A stretch of DNA of 51,797 bases, from contig JAFTUK010000015.1 of assembly GCA_017466325.1 (NCBI GenBank), forward strand, positions 1 to 51,797, given 5' to 3'. Shown here piece by piece: positions 44,973-51,797 of the stretch. The translations under genes were made by a program, and so were the position numbers. The notes beneath the pieces are model-generated. The model ran no database searches. It had not been told where the DNA came from and saw only the letters and a program-made list of their open reading frames with translations. Source of the stretch: Bacteroidaceae bacterium (GTDB lineage Bacteria > Bacteroidota > Bacteroidia > Bacteroidales > Bacteroidaceae). Numbering within the stretch: the stretch's first letter is position 1; each line of letters opens with the position of its first letter.

Positions 44973-47009
44973 ATGCATTCCATCGAGACTCTTAACAAGG
45001 CAGCAGACAATATCCGCATCCTGTCTGCAGCAATGGTAGAGAAAGCAAAAAGCGGTCATCCTGGCGGTGCTATGGGAGGCGCGGACTTCATTTCCGTACT
45101 CTATAGCGAGTATCTGAACTACGACCCCGAGAATCCACTGTGGGAAGGTCGCGACCGTTTCTTCCTTGACCCCGGTCACATGTCGCCCATGCTTTACGCA
45201 CAGCTCACCATGACCGGCCATTTCACAATGGACGAACTCAAGCAGTTGCGCCAGTGGGGCTCCCCCACCCCCGGACATCCCGAACTCAACTATGCCCGCG
45301 GCATAGAGAACAGTTCAGGTCCTCTGGGTCAGGGCCACACCTATGCCGTAGGTGCAGCCATTGCAGCCAAGTGTCTGTATGCACGCACTGGCAACCCCAC
45401 TTTCCAGAAGGAGACCATCTATGCCTACATTTCCGATGGCGGCATACAGGAAGAAATCTCACAGGGTGCGGCTCGCATAGCCGGCACACTGGGACTGGAC
45501 AACCTTGTCATGTTCTACGACGCCAACGACATCCAGCTGTCCACAGAAACAAGCGTGGTCACCAGCGAAGACACAGCAGCCAAGTACCGTGCCCTCGGAT
45601 GGGAGGTATTCTGCATAGACGGTAACAACGTCACCGAAATACGCCAGGCACTGGATGCAGCCAAGAAAGTCAGCGGCAAGCCCTCACTTATCATAGGCCA
45701 CTGCATCATGGGCAAGGGAGCCCTGAAAGCAGACGGCACCAGTTACGAGCGCAACTGCGGTACACACGGAGCACCCTTGGGCGGAGACGCATACCGCAAC
45801 ACCGTGAAGAACCTGGGCGGTGACCCCGACAATGCCTTCATCATCTGGGACGAGGTACAGGAAATCTTCAACGTACGCCGTCAGGAACTCAAGGCCATCT
45901 GCGCCGAGCGTCATGCGGAAGAGAAGGCCTGGGCCGAAGCAAATCCCGAGAAGGCAGCACAGCAGGCCGACTGGTTTGCCGGCCGTCTGCCCGAGATACC
46001 CTGGGACAGCATAGAGCAGAAGCAGGGCGAACCCACACGAAACGCATCCAGTGCATGCCTCAGCCTTCTGGCCAAGACCGTGCCCAATATGATAGTATCC
46101 AGTGCCGACCTCTGCAACTCCGACAAGACCGACGGATTCATCAAGGGCGGTGCCACCGTCATCTCACGCGACAACTTCGCGGGCGGATTCCTGCAGGCAG
46201 GTGTAGCCGAACTGACCATGGCATGCGTCTGCATAGGCATCACCCTGCACGGCGGCATGCTGGCAGCCTGTGGCACATTCTTCGTGTTCTCCGACTACAT
46301 GAAACCTGCCATCCGCATGGCAGCGCTGATGGAACTGCCCGTCAAGTTCATCTGGAGCCACGACGCATTCCGCGTAGGTGAAGACGGTCCCACACACGAA
46401 CCCGTAGAACAGGAGGCACAGATACGCCTGATGGAGAAGATGAAGAACCACTCCGGACGCAACTCCATGCTTGTTCTCCGTCCTGCCGACTGCAACGCCA
46501 CTACAGTATGCTGGGCCATGGCCATGGAGAACATGACAAGCCCCTCCGCTCTCATACTCTCACGCCAGAACATTGAGCCCCTGCCCGAGGGCACTCCCTA
46601 CGAATATTGCCGCAAGGGTGCATACATCAGCGCAGAGAGCGATGAGAACCCCGACATCATCTTCGTGGGCAACGGTTCTGAAGTGAGCACACTCATAGCT
46701 GGTGCACGACTGGTACGCCAGGAGGGCTATAAGGTAAGAGTAATCAGCGCACCCTCCGAAGGCCTCTTCCGCGAGCAGCCCATAGAATACCAGCGCGAAC
46801 TCTTCCCCATCGGCAGCAAGGTATTCGGCCTCAGCGCCGGTCTGCCCGTCAACTTAGAGGGCTTCCTCGTGGGAGCACATCCCAGTAGCCGCGTCTTCGG
46901 TCTGGAGAGTTTCGGTTTCTCCGCTCCCTACAAGGTGCTGGACGAGAAGTTGGGCTACACTGCTGAGAACGTTTACAACCAGGCAAAGAGCATCCTGCTT
47001 GCAGAATAA
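44973..47009 (+). CDS. tkt: transketolase
   Basis: The 678-residue, single-chain enzyme moves two-carbon units in the pentose-phosphate pathway. AKSGHPGGAMGGAD near residue 25 is the transketolase signature. YISDGGIQEEISQGAARIAG (around 150) contains the thiamine-diphosphate motif, with Asp at GDG's position and Gln-Glu-Glu after it. HDAFRVGEDGPTHEPVEQ marks the second signature, in the middle domain. It sits between the Nudix regulator and rpiB, a pentose-phosphate group. A strong hairpin ends it. Confidence 0.95.
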   Translation: MHSIETLNKAADNIRILSAAMVEKAKSGHPGGAMGGADFISVLYSEYLNYDPENPLWEGRDRFFLDPGHMSPMLYAQLTMTGHFTMDELKQLRQWGSPTPGHPELNYARGIENSSGPLGQGHTYAVGAAIAAKCLYARTGNPTFQKETIYAYISDGGIQEEISQGAARIAGTLGLDNLVMFYDANDIQLSTETSVVTSEDTAAKYRALGWEVFCIDGNNVTEIRQALDAAKKVSGKPSLIIGHCIMGKGALKADGTSYERNCGTHGAPLGGDAYRNTVKNLGGDPDNAFIIWDEVQEIFNVRRQELKAICAERHAEEKAWAEANPEKAAQQADWFAGRLPEIPWDSIEQKQGEPTRNASSACLSLLAKTVPNMIVSSADLCNSDKTDGFIKGGATVISRDNFAGGFLQAGVAELTMACVCIGITLHGGMLAACGTFFVFSDYMKPAIRMAALMELPVKFIWSHDAFRVGEDGPTHEPVEQEAQIRLMEKMKNHSGRNSMLVLRPADCNATTVCWAMAMENMTSPSALILSRQNIEPLPEGTPYEYCRKGAYISAESDENPDIIFVGNGSEVSTLIAGARLVRQEGYKVRVISAPSEGLFREQPIEYQRELFPIGSKVFGLSAGLPVNLEGFLVGAHPSSRVFGLESFGFSAPYKVLDEKLGYTAENVYNQAKSILLAE

Positions 47010-47018
47010 ACCACACAC

Positions 47019-47065
47019 AAAGAGGGCTATCGCACGTCACCAAGGTGCGGTAGCCTCTTTCTTTC
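47019..47065 (+). terminator. terminator after tkt
   Basis: AAAGAGGGCTA-CGCAC (47019-47035) pairs with GTGCG-TAGCCTCTTT (47045-47060), then T-rich bases. rpiB may be reached by readthrough or have its own promoter. Confidence 0.85.
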
Positions 47066-47111
47066 ATCATAAAGGCAAACACATCACTTATAACCAAAAC
47101 CATCATCTCCT

Positions 47112-47552
47112 ATGGAAACAAAGATTGTAGGTCTCGCATCAGATCATGCAGCATACCCCCTCAAAGAGTTCGTAAAGCAGTATCTGGAAGAAAAGGGTAT
47201 CCCCTATAAGGACTATGGTACACACTCTGAGGAAAGTTGCAACTATGCCACCTTCGGCCACCTGCTGGCAGAAGGCGTGGAAAGTGGCGAAGTGTATCCC
47301 GGCATTGCTATGTGCGGTTCGGGTGAAGGTATCTCCATGACACTGAACAAGCACCAGGGCATACGTGCAGGTCTGTGCTGGATGCCGGAGATAGCGCACC
47401 TCATCCGTCAGCACAACGACGCCAACGTTTTGGTAATGCCCGGTCGTTTCATTGACAACGACACTGCCCGCGCCATCATGGACGAATTCTTCCAGACTCC
47501 CTTTGAAGGCGGCCGTCACATGCAGCGCATTGCCGACATTCCCTTGAAGTAA
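47112..47552 (+). CDS. rpiB: ribose 5-phosphate isomerase B
   Basis: The 146-residue protein matches RpiB: GLASDHAAYPLKEFVKQYL at the start, DYGTHSEESCNY near residue 36, and the active-site Cys in AMCGSGEGISM. NKHQGIRAGLC and NDANVLVMPGRF are also conserved. It interconverts ribulose 5-phosphate and ribose 5-phosphate (or related aldoses) and follows transketolase, so the two supply the non-oxidative pentose-phosphate pathway. Confidence 0.93.
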   Translation: METKIVGLASDHAAYPLKEFVKQYLEEKGIPYKDYGTHSEESCNYATFGHLLAEGVESGEVYPGIAMCGSGEGISMTLNKHQGIRAGLCWMPEIAHLIRQHNDANVLVMPGRFIDNDTARAIMDEFFQTPFEGGRHMQRIADIPLK

Positions 47553-47609
47553 GTTCCGCCTTGCCCATTCACAGGAAAGCTTAACATCATCCGTTTTATC
47601 CTCTTAGCA

Positions 47610-48641
47610 ATGCAAAGTAAAAGGGTTCAATTGTTTGTCATCTCCTTGTTGTACAGTCTTCTTGTATTGTCACAGGGCAAAACCAACAGAGCATACTGGT
47701 CCTATATTGACAAATACAAGAATATGGCCATCGAGCAGCAGATAAAGTATAAAATACCCGCCAGCATCACATTAGCCCAAGGACTATTGGAGAGTGCTGC
47801 AGGAACAAGCCGCCTGGCCGTAAAGGCAAACAACCACTTTGGTATCAAAGCGCATGGGGGGTGGACAGGACCTTACATTCGAGTTGACGATGACCTGCCA
47901 AACGAAAAGTTCAGAAAATACAAATCTGTGCGCGACAGTTACGAAGACCATTCTGTGTTCCTGTTAAAACCAAGATATGAAAGGCTGTTTAAATATCGCA
48001 TAACAGATTACAAGTCATGGGCCAAGGGACTAAAAGCTTGCGGCTATGCCACAAGTCCTACATATGCCAGTAACCTTATCCGGATAATAGAGATGTATTC
48101 TCTGCACCAATTTGATAAAGTCAAGACCATACAGCAAACCACAACACCCTCTTCGCCTGCAACAAGTAATACCGGCACAAAAACACCCTCAACCAAATAC
48201 AGCATCTCTGATATCGAGAGACTGTCGATTGTGTATTTAAAGAGACTTGCCAACCATAAAATCAAAGAAAGTAAATTATCTGAATTCTTCCGTACACACA
48301 CCGTATATAAAAATAACCACAATTATTTTATTATCGTACAAAACGGAGATAATCTGGCAGCAATTAGCCGCGCTACAGGTCTTACCATACACGAACTGAT
48401 GGACTTCAACGATTTGGCCAAGAACTATACCCTTTCTGTGGGTGACATCATCTACCTAAGAAAAAAGAAAAAGCGCGCTTCCAGCGAGTATAAGAATAAA
48501 CCCCATCAAGTACAGGAAGGCCAAAGCATGTATGACATCTCACAAATGTATGGGATACGACTAAAGAACCTATATATTCTGAATGGTCTTTCCCCTCGTG
48601 AGTACCACATCAAAGTTGGAGATCTTATTTGGTTAAGATAG
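47610..48641 (+). CDS. secreted N-acetylglucosaminidase (GH73) with two LysM domains
   Basis: A short signal-like helix (residues 5-22) is followed by a GH73 domain (about 35-175). ITLAQGLLESAAGTSRLA carries the catalytic Glu, NNHFGIKAHGGW follows, and YEDHSVFLLKPRYERLF is also conserved. After a Thr/Ser-rich linker (175-200) two LysM modules bind cell wall: one near 240-285 (IVQNGDNLAAISRATG) and one near 300-343 (HQVQEGQSMYDISQMYG). It should cut peptidoglycan glycan strands in the periplasm. The same plan is common in Bacteroidota. Confidence 0.88.
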   Translation: MQSKRVQLFVISLLYSLLVLSQGKTNRAYWSYIDKYKNMAIEQQIKYKIPASITLAQGLLESAAGTSRLAVKANNHFGIKAHGGWTGPYIRVDDDLPNEKFRKYKSVRDSYEDHSVFLLKPRYERLFKYRITDYKSWAKGLKACGYATSPTYASNLIRIIEMYSLHQFDKVKTIQQTTTPSSPATSNTGTKTPSTKYSISDIERLSIVYLKRLANHKIKESKLSEFFRTHTVYKNNHNYFIIVQNGDNLAAISRATGLTIHELMDFNDLAKNYTLSVGDIIYLRKKKKRASSEYKNKPHQVQEGQSMYDISQMYGIRLKNLYILNGLSPREYHIKVGDLIWLR

Positions 48642-48697
48642 CAAAACCAGGCATGGGGGGGCAAAAACAAGATTACACCAGATACTCGCAAACAGAA

Positions 48698-48729
48698 TAA
48701 CCCAGGAACCGCAATGATTTCCTGGGTTA
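48698..48729. terminator. bidirectional terminator between the glucosaminidase gene and aspS
   Basis: TAACCCAGGAA (48698-48708) pairs with TTCCTGGGTTA (48719-48729); the two genes converge on it. Confidence 0.82.
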
Positions 48730-48753
48730 CTTATATTCTGTCACAAATATGAA

Positions 48754-50544
48754 CTATTCTGTCAGGTTTATTGCCAAGGAGAGTTCATCCAATTGCTTCT
48801 GGTCGATAACACCTGGGGCGTCGAGCATGACATCGCGGCCACTATTGTTCTTGGGGAAGGCAATGACATCGCGGATGCTGTCCAACTCTGCAAATAGGCT
48901 GACGAAGCGGTCCAAACCATAGGCTAGACCTCCATGAGGGGGGGCGCCATACTTGAAGGCGTTCATCAGGAAGCCGAACTTCTCATGTGCCTGTTCGGGG
49001 GTAAAGCCAAGAATCTCAAATATCTTCTGCTGCAACTTGGCATCGTGGATACGGATGCTGCCACCTCCAACTTCAACACCGTTGATTACCATATCATAGG
49101 CATTGGCACGGACACGTGCGGGGTCGGTGTCCAGCAGGGGCACGTCCTCGGGTTTGGGAGAGGTGAAGGGATGGTGCATGGCCATCAGGCGCTGCTCCTC
49201 GTCGCTCCATTCGTACATGGGGAAGTCAACAATCCAAAGGCATGAATACTTGTCCTTGGGACGAAGGCCCATGCGCTGGCCCATCTCCAGGCGGAGTTCA
49301 CAAAGTTGCTTTCTCACCTTCATGGCATCCTCGCCGGAGAGGATGAGGATGAGGTCGCCTGGCTTGGCGTTCATCTTCTCCTTCAGCACCTGCAGGGTGT
49401 CCTGATTATAGAACTTGTCTACACTGCTCTTCACATTGCCGTCGGTTTCCACACGGGCATACACAAGTCCCTTGGCTCCAATTTGGGGGCGCTTTACGAA
49501 GTCTGTCAGCTGTTCAATCTGCTTGCGGGTCAACACAGCCTGACCTTCACAACAGATGGCGCCGATATACTGGGCAGAATCGAATACGCCGAAACCCTCG
49601 GGGAAGATGCTCTCAACGATTTCCGTGGAGGCGTTGTCTTGCTGGAGATTCTTCAGTTCCACGAACTTCATCTCGAAACGTGTGTCGGGCTTGTCGCTAC
49701 CGTAGAACTTCATGGCATCGGCCCATGTCATGCGTGGCAAGGCAGGGATGTCTATGCCCTTCAGTTCCTTGAAGAGATGACGGCTCATGCCTTCAAACAC
49801 CTGCAGTACATCCTCCTGCTCAACAAAAGACATCTCGCAGTCAATCTGCGTGAACTCGGGTTGGCGGTCGGCACGAAGGTCCTCGTCGCGGAAACACTTT
49901 ACTATCTGGAAGTAGCGGTCCATGCCGGCCACCATCAGCAACTGCTTCAGGGTCTGAGGACTCTGGGGCAAGGCATAGAACTGACCGGGATTCATGCGTG
50001 AGGGTACAACAAAGTCGCGTGCTCCCTCGGGGGTGGAGTTTACAAGAACAGGGGTCTCTATCTCAAGGAAACCCTGCTGGTCAAGATAACGGCGAACCTC
50101 GAAAGCAAACTTGTGGCGAAGTTCCAGATTCTTGCGTACGTTGGGACGACGAAGGTCAAGATAGCGGTACTTCATGCGGATGTCATCGCCACCATCGCTC
50201 TGCTCCTCTATGGTGAAGGGAGGAGTCATGGATTCGTTTACGATATTCAACTCGTTTACCATGATTTCTATCTCACCGGTAGGCAGGTTCTTGTTCTTGG
50301 AATATCGTTCGGCAACGGTTCCCTTGGCCTGAACCACAAATTCACGTCCCAATTTGCCAGCCTTGGACTTCAGGTCATCGCTGCTGTCCTCGTTGAAGGC
50401 AAGCTGGGTGATACCATAGCGGTCGCGAAGATCCACAAAAGTCAGCGCACCCAGATTGTGTACGCTCTGCACCCAACCGGCAAGGGTAACTTCCTCGCCC
50501 ACATTGGCAAGACGAAGCTCGCCACAGTTTTTTGTTCTGTACAT
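48754..50544 (-). CDS. aspS: aspartyl-tRNA synthetase
   Basis: The 596-residue class II synthetase charges tRNA-Asp. An OB-fold anticodon domain (1-110, [19 protein letters not shown]) leads to the catalytic core: motif 2 near residue 215 ([20 protein letters not shown]) and motif 3 near 545 ([13 protein letters not shown]). A bacterial insertion domain lies between. Length and ATG match the bacterial D-type enzyme. A tRNA-Lys gene lies immediately upstream on the same strand, separated by a terminator. Confidence 0.96.
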   Translation of the reverse strand: MYRTKNCGELRLANVGEEVTLAGWVQSVHNLGALTFVDLRDRYGITQLAFNEDSSDDLKSKAGKLGREFVVQAKGTVAERYSKNKNLPTGEIEIMVNELNIVNESMTPPFTIEEQSDGGDDIRMKYRYLDLRRPNVRKNLELRHKFAFEVRRYLDQQGFLEIETPVLVNSTPEGARDFVVPSRMNPGQFYALPQSPQTLKQLLMVAGMDRYFQIVKCFRDEDLRADRQPEFTQIDCEMSFVEQEDVLQVFEGMSRHLFKELKGIDIPALPRMTWADAMKFYGSDKPDTRFEMKFVELKNLQQDNASTEIVESIFPEGFGVFDSAQYIGAICCEGQAVLTRKQIEQLTDFVKRPQIGAKGLVYARVETDGNVKSSVDKFYNQDTLQVLKEKMNAKPGDLILILSGEDAMKVRKQLCELRLEMGQRMGLRPKDKYSCLWIVDFPMYEWSDEEQRLMAMHHPFTSPKPEDVPLLDTDPARVRANAYDMVINGVEVGGGSIRIHDAKLQQKIFEILGFTPEQAHEKFGFLMNAFKYGAPPHGGLAYGLDRFVSLFAELDSIRDVIAFPKNNSGRDVMLDAPGVIDQKQLDELSLAINLTE

Positions 50545-50579
50545 CTTTTATATATTTTATTAACTACTTCATGAAATCA

Positions 50580-50613
50580 AAAAGGGATGACCTCGCTTGA
50601 AGTCATCCCTTTT
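50580..50613 (-). terminator. terminator of tRNA-Lys
   Basis: AAAAGGGATGAC (50580-50591) pairs with GTCATCCCTTT (50602-50612). Read leftward it follows the tRNA 3' end by five bases. Confidence 0.83.
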
Positions 50614-50617
50614 CCTG

Positions 50618-50690
50618 TACGCCCTCAGGGGCTCGAACCCTGGACCCATTGATTAAGAGTCAATTGCTCTACCAACTGAGCTAAGGACGC
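50618..50690 (-). tRNA. tRNA-Lys (anticodon CTT)
   Basis: On the minus strand the 73 bases fold as a tRNA: acceptor GCGTCCT with AGGGCGT (two G-T pairs), D arm with AGTTGGTAGAGC, anticodon stem ATTGA/TCAAT around the loop CTCTTAA (anticodon CTT), and T arm CCAGG-TTCGAGC. CCA is not encoded. A clean promoter (50713-50744) and terminator bracket it. Confidence 0.94.
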
Positions 50691-50712
50691 ATTGTTTTTG
50701 TTTTTCCGTGTG

Positions 50713-50744
50713 CAAAGGTACGGACTTTATTCGGAATGACCAAA
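50713..50744 (-). promoter_or_regulatory. promoter of tRNA-Lys
   Basis: On the minus strand TTTG (50744-50741), 20 bases, then TACCTTTG (50720-50713), an exact Bacteroidota promoter. Confidence 0.87.
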
Positions 50745-50774
50745 TTTTCCTTAAACTTTTTTCACTTTTTCATC

Positions 50775-51581
50775 TCAAACAGTCAAAATCATCATTTCAC
50801 TGGCCTGTTTTCTACGCAAGACGTCCAATTTGAAGTCCACTCCGGCAATAAGTCCGTATTCGCGCAACACCGTTTCGTACGTCTTTCTCGCCAATTCCGG
50901 ATGATTGTTCTCTTCGCTGAGATGACATAGCCATACACGGCGGAGAGCCGGTGAGGCATGCTCGGCAATGAGTTTGGCGCTGTCAGCATTGGAGATGTGA
51001 CCGCGTCCACTACGTATACGGCCCTTCAGGTATGCAGGATAAGGTCCCATCATGAGCATATCCACATCGTGGTTTGACTCTATGACAATAAAGTTTGCCT
51101 GAGAAACCTCCTGTTGGATTATCTCCGTGGCATGACCGATGTCCGTAATTATCAGAAATATCTCTTCGTCAGTCTCTATTCTATAGCCTACGCAATCGCT
51201 ACTATCATGCGGTACGCTGAAGGCCGTCACTCTTAGGTCCCCAATCTCCGTTGTCTGGGACTTCTGTATAATCCTTGTATATTCGGGTGTCAGTTTTGTC
51301 GTTACACAATAGTTGCGGTTTATGCCCCTGTGAACTTCCTCTGTGGCATAGATGGGCAACTGGTAGTCGTGCGCAAGATGCCCCACAGCCTTGATATGGT
51401 CTGCATGGTCGTGGGTGATGAAAACCGCGTCAATATCGGTCAGCATCACTCCCCTATCCTTAAGATCATGCCTCAGGCTTTTGACTGCTATACCAGCATC
51501 CACGAGAATTTGTGCATTATCCGTTGCCAGATAATAACAATTGCCACTGCTGCTGCTGCCCAAGGATATGAATTTTATCAT
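50775..51581 (-). CDS. metallo-beta-lactamase-fold hydrolase (YycJ/WalJ-like)
   Basis: The ATG at 51581 (MIKFISLGSSSSGNCYYLA) is the usual start of this family and follows a promoter at 51607. The 268-residue protein has the metal-binding motif THDHADHIKAV near residue 57. PHDSSDCVGYRI and ITDIGHAT follow, and VIESNHDVDMLMMGPYP is characteristic. In Firmicutes the homologue is linked to cell-wall and DNA-repair processes; in Bacteroidota the role is unknown. It probably acts as a phosphodiesterase on nucleic acid. Confidence 0.85.
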   Translation of the reverse strand: MIKFISLGSSSSGNCYYLATDNAQILVDAGIAVKSLRHDLKDRGVMLTDIDAVFITHDHADHIKAVGHLAHDYQLPIYATEEVHRGINRNYCVTTKLTPEYTRIIQKSQTTEIGDLRVTAFSVPHDSSDCVGYRIETDEEIFLIITDIGHATEIIQQEVSQANFIVIESNHDVDMLMMGPYPAYLKGRIRSGRGHISNADSAKLIAEHASPALRRVWLCHLSEENNHPELARKTYETVLREYGLIAGVDFKLDVLRRKQASEMMILTV

Positions 51582-51599
51582 ACGTGCATATTTTAACGA

Positions 51600-51630
51600 C
51601 AAAGATATGAAAACTTGGGCAATCTTCAAA
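51600..51630 (-). promoter_or_regulatory. promoter of the metallo-beta-lactamase-fold gene
   Basis: On the minus strand TTTG (51630-51627), 19 bases, then TATCTTTG (51607-51600). Confidence 0.82.
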
Positions 51631-51700
51631 AGAATGATATTATAATAAATCTAAAAATATTATTGGTGTCCGATAAAACTTTTTTGCCAGAATAAAAATT

Positions 51701-51736
51701 AGGGCTGTTTCCATTTGTAGGATTCAGCCCTTTTTC
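51701..51736. terminator. terminator-like hairpin at the right edge
   Basis: AGGGCTG (51701-51707) pairs with CAGCCCT (51725-51731), with TTTTT after it on the plus strand and A/T-rich bases on the other side. It probably ends a leftward gene beyond the window. Confidence 0.65.
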
Positions 51737-51797
51737 GTTATTTAGCGGTTACCACACTCATCCAAATAACTATGGGCAAAAGTACACATTTTATCGG

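Overview
The window is from a Bacteroidota (Bacteroidales) chromosome, most likely Prevotella-like; I cannot fix the genus. The evidence is the many Bacteroidota-type promoters (TTTG, 19-23 bases, TAnnTTTG), several lipoproteins resembling six-bladed beta-propeller proteins, a TPR regulator with a transmembrane segment and HTH domain, and a galM / FucP-like transporter / galK operon.

Bases 1 to about 8,100 are the early and immunity end of a Mu-like transposable prophage. The early genes run leftward: a Ner-position protein, a MuA-like transposase, a MuB-like ATPase, a second RecA-fold ATPase, small proteins, a DUF4406 protein, GemA and a DUF3164-like protein cut by the window edge. A LexA/S24-type repressor and a membrane protein run rightward. 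The two transcription units start from face-to-face promoters embedded in operator-like repeats. The phage end lies in a gene-free, C-rich stretch (7305 to about 8150) next to the 3' end of host pyrC.

Bases 8,362-25,242 hold pyrC and a polyprenol-phosphate glycosyltransferase gene, then a divergent locus. A transmembrane TPR-HTH regulator and one propeller lipoprotein run leftward. Two more propeller lipoproteins, a membrane-fusion lipoprotein, an RND permease, a TolC-like channel and a second RND permease run rightward. I regard this as the best candidate for an undescribed system in the window: an efflux or envelope-sensing module with its own membrane regulator.

Bases 25,426-35,395 hold serB, an S1/P1-type nuclease, a four-gene MacB/Lol-like ABC exporter operon, a small redox cluster (flavodoxin/ferredoxin, a conserved small protein, a glutaredoxin-like protein), a free-methionine-sulfoxide reductase and cytidine deaminase. 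Bases 35,413-51,797 are mainly housekeeping: an ABC-F ATPase, grpE-dnaJ, folC, galM-transporter-galK, a Nudix-type regulator followed by tkt and rpiB, a LysM glucosaminidase, aspS, tRNA-Lys(CTT) and a metallo-beta-lactamase-fold hydrolase.

Two kinds of intergenic repeat stand out. One is a pair of loci (8172-8239 and 34511-34599) that share an architecture but not a sequence: three tandem 22-base imperfect palindromes enclosed in a longer inverted repeat. The other is a dispersed element of about 55 bases, seen five times (25241, 27532, 27642 inverted, 34403, 34662), whose full copies carry a TATTTTTG box.
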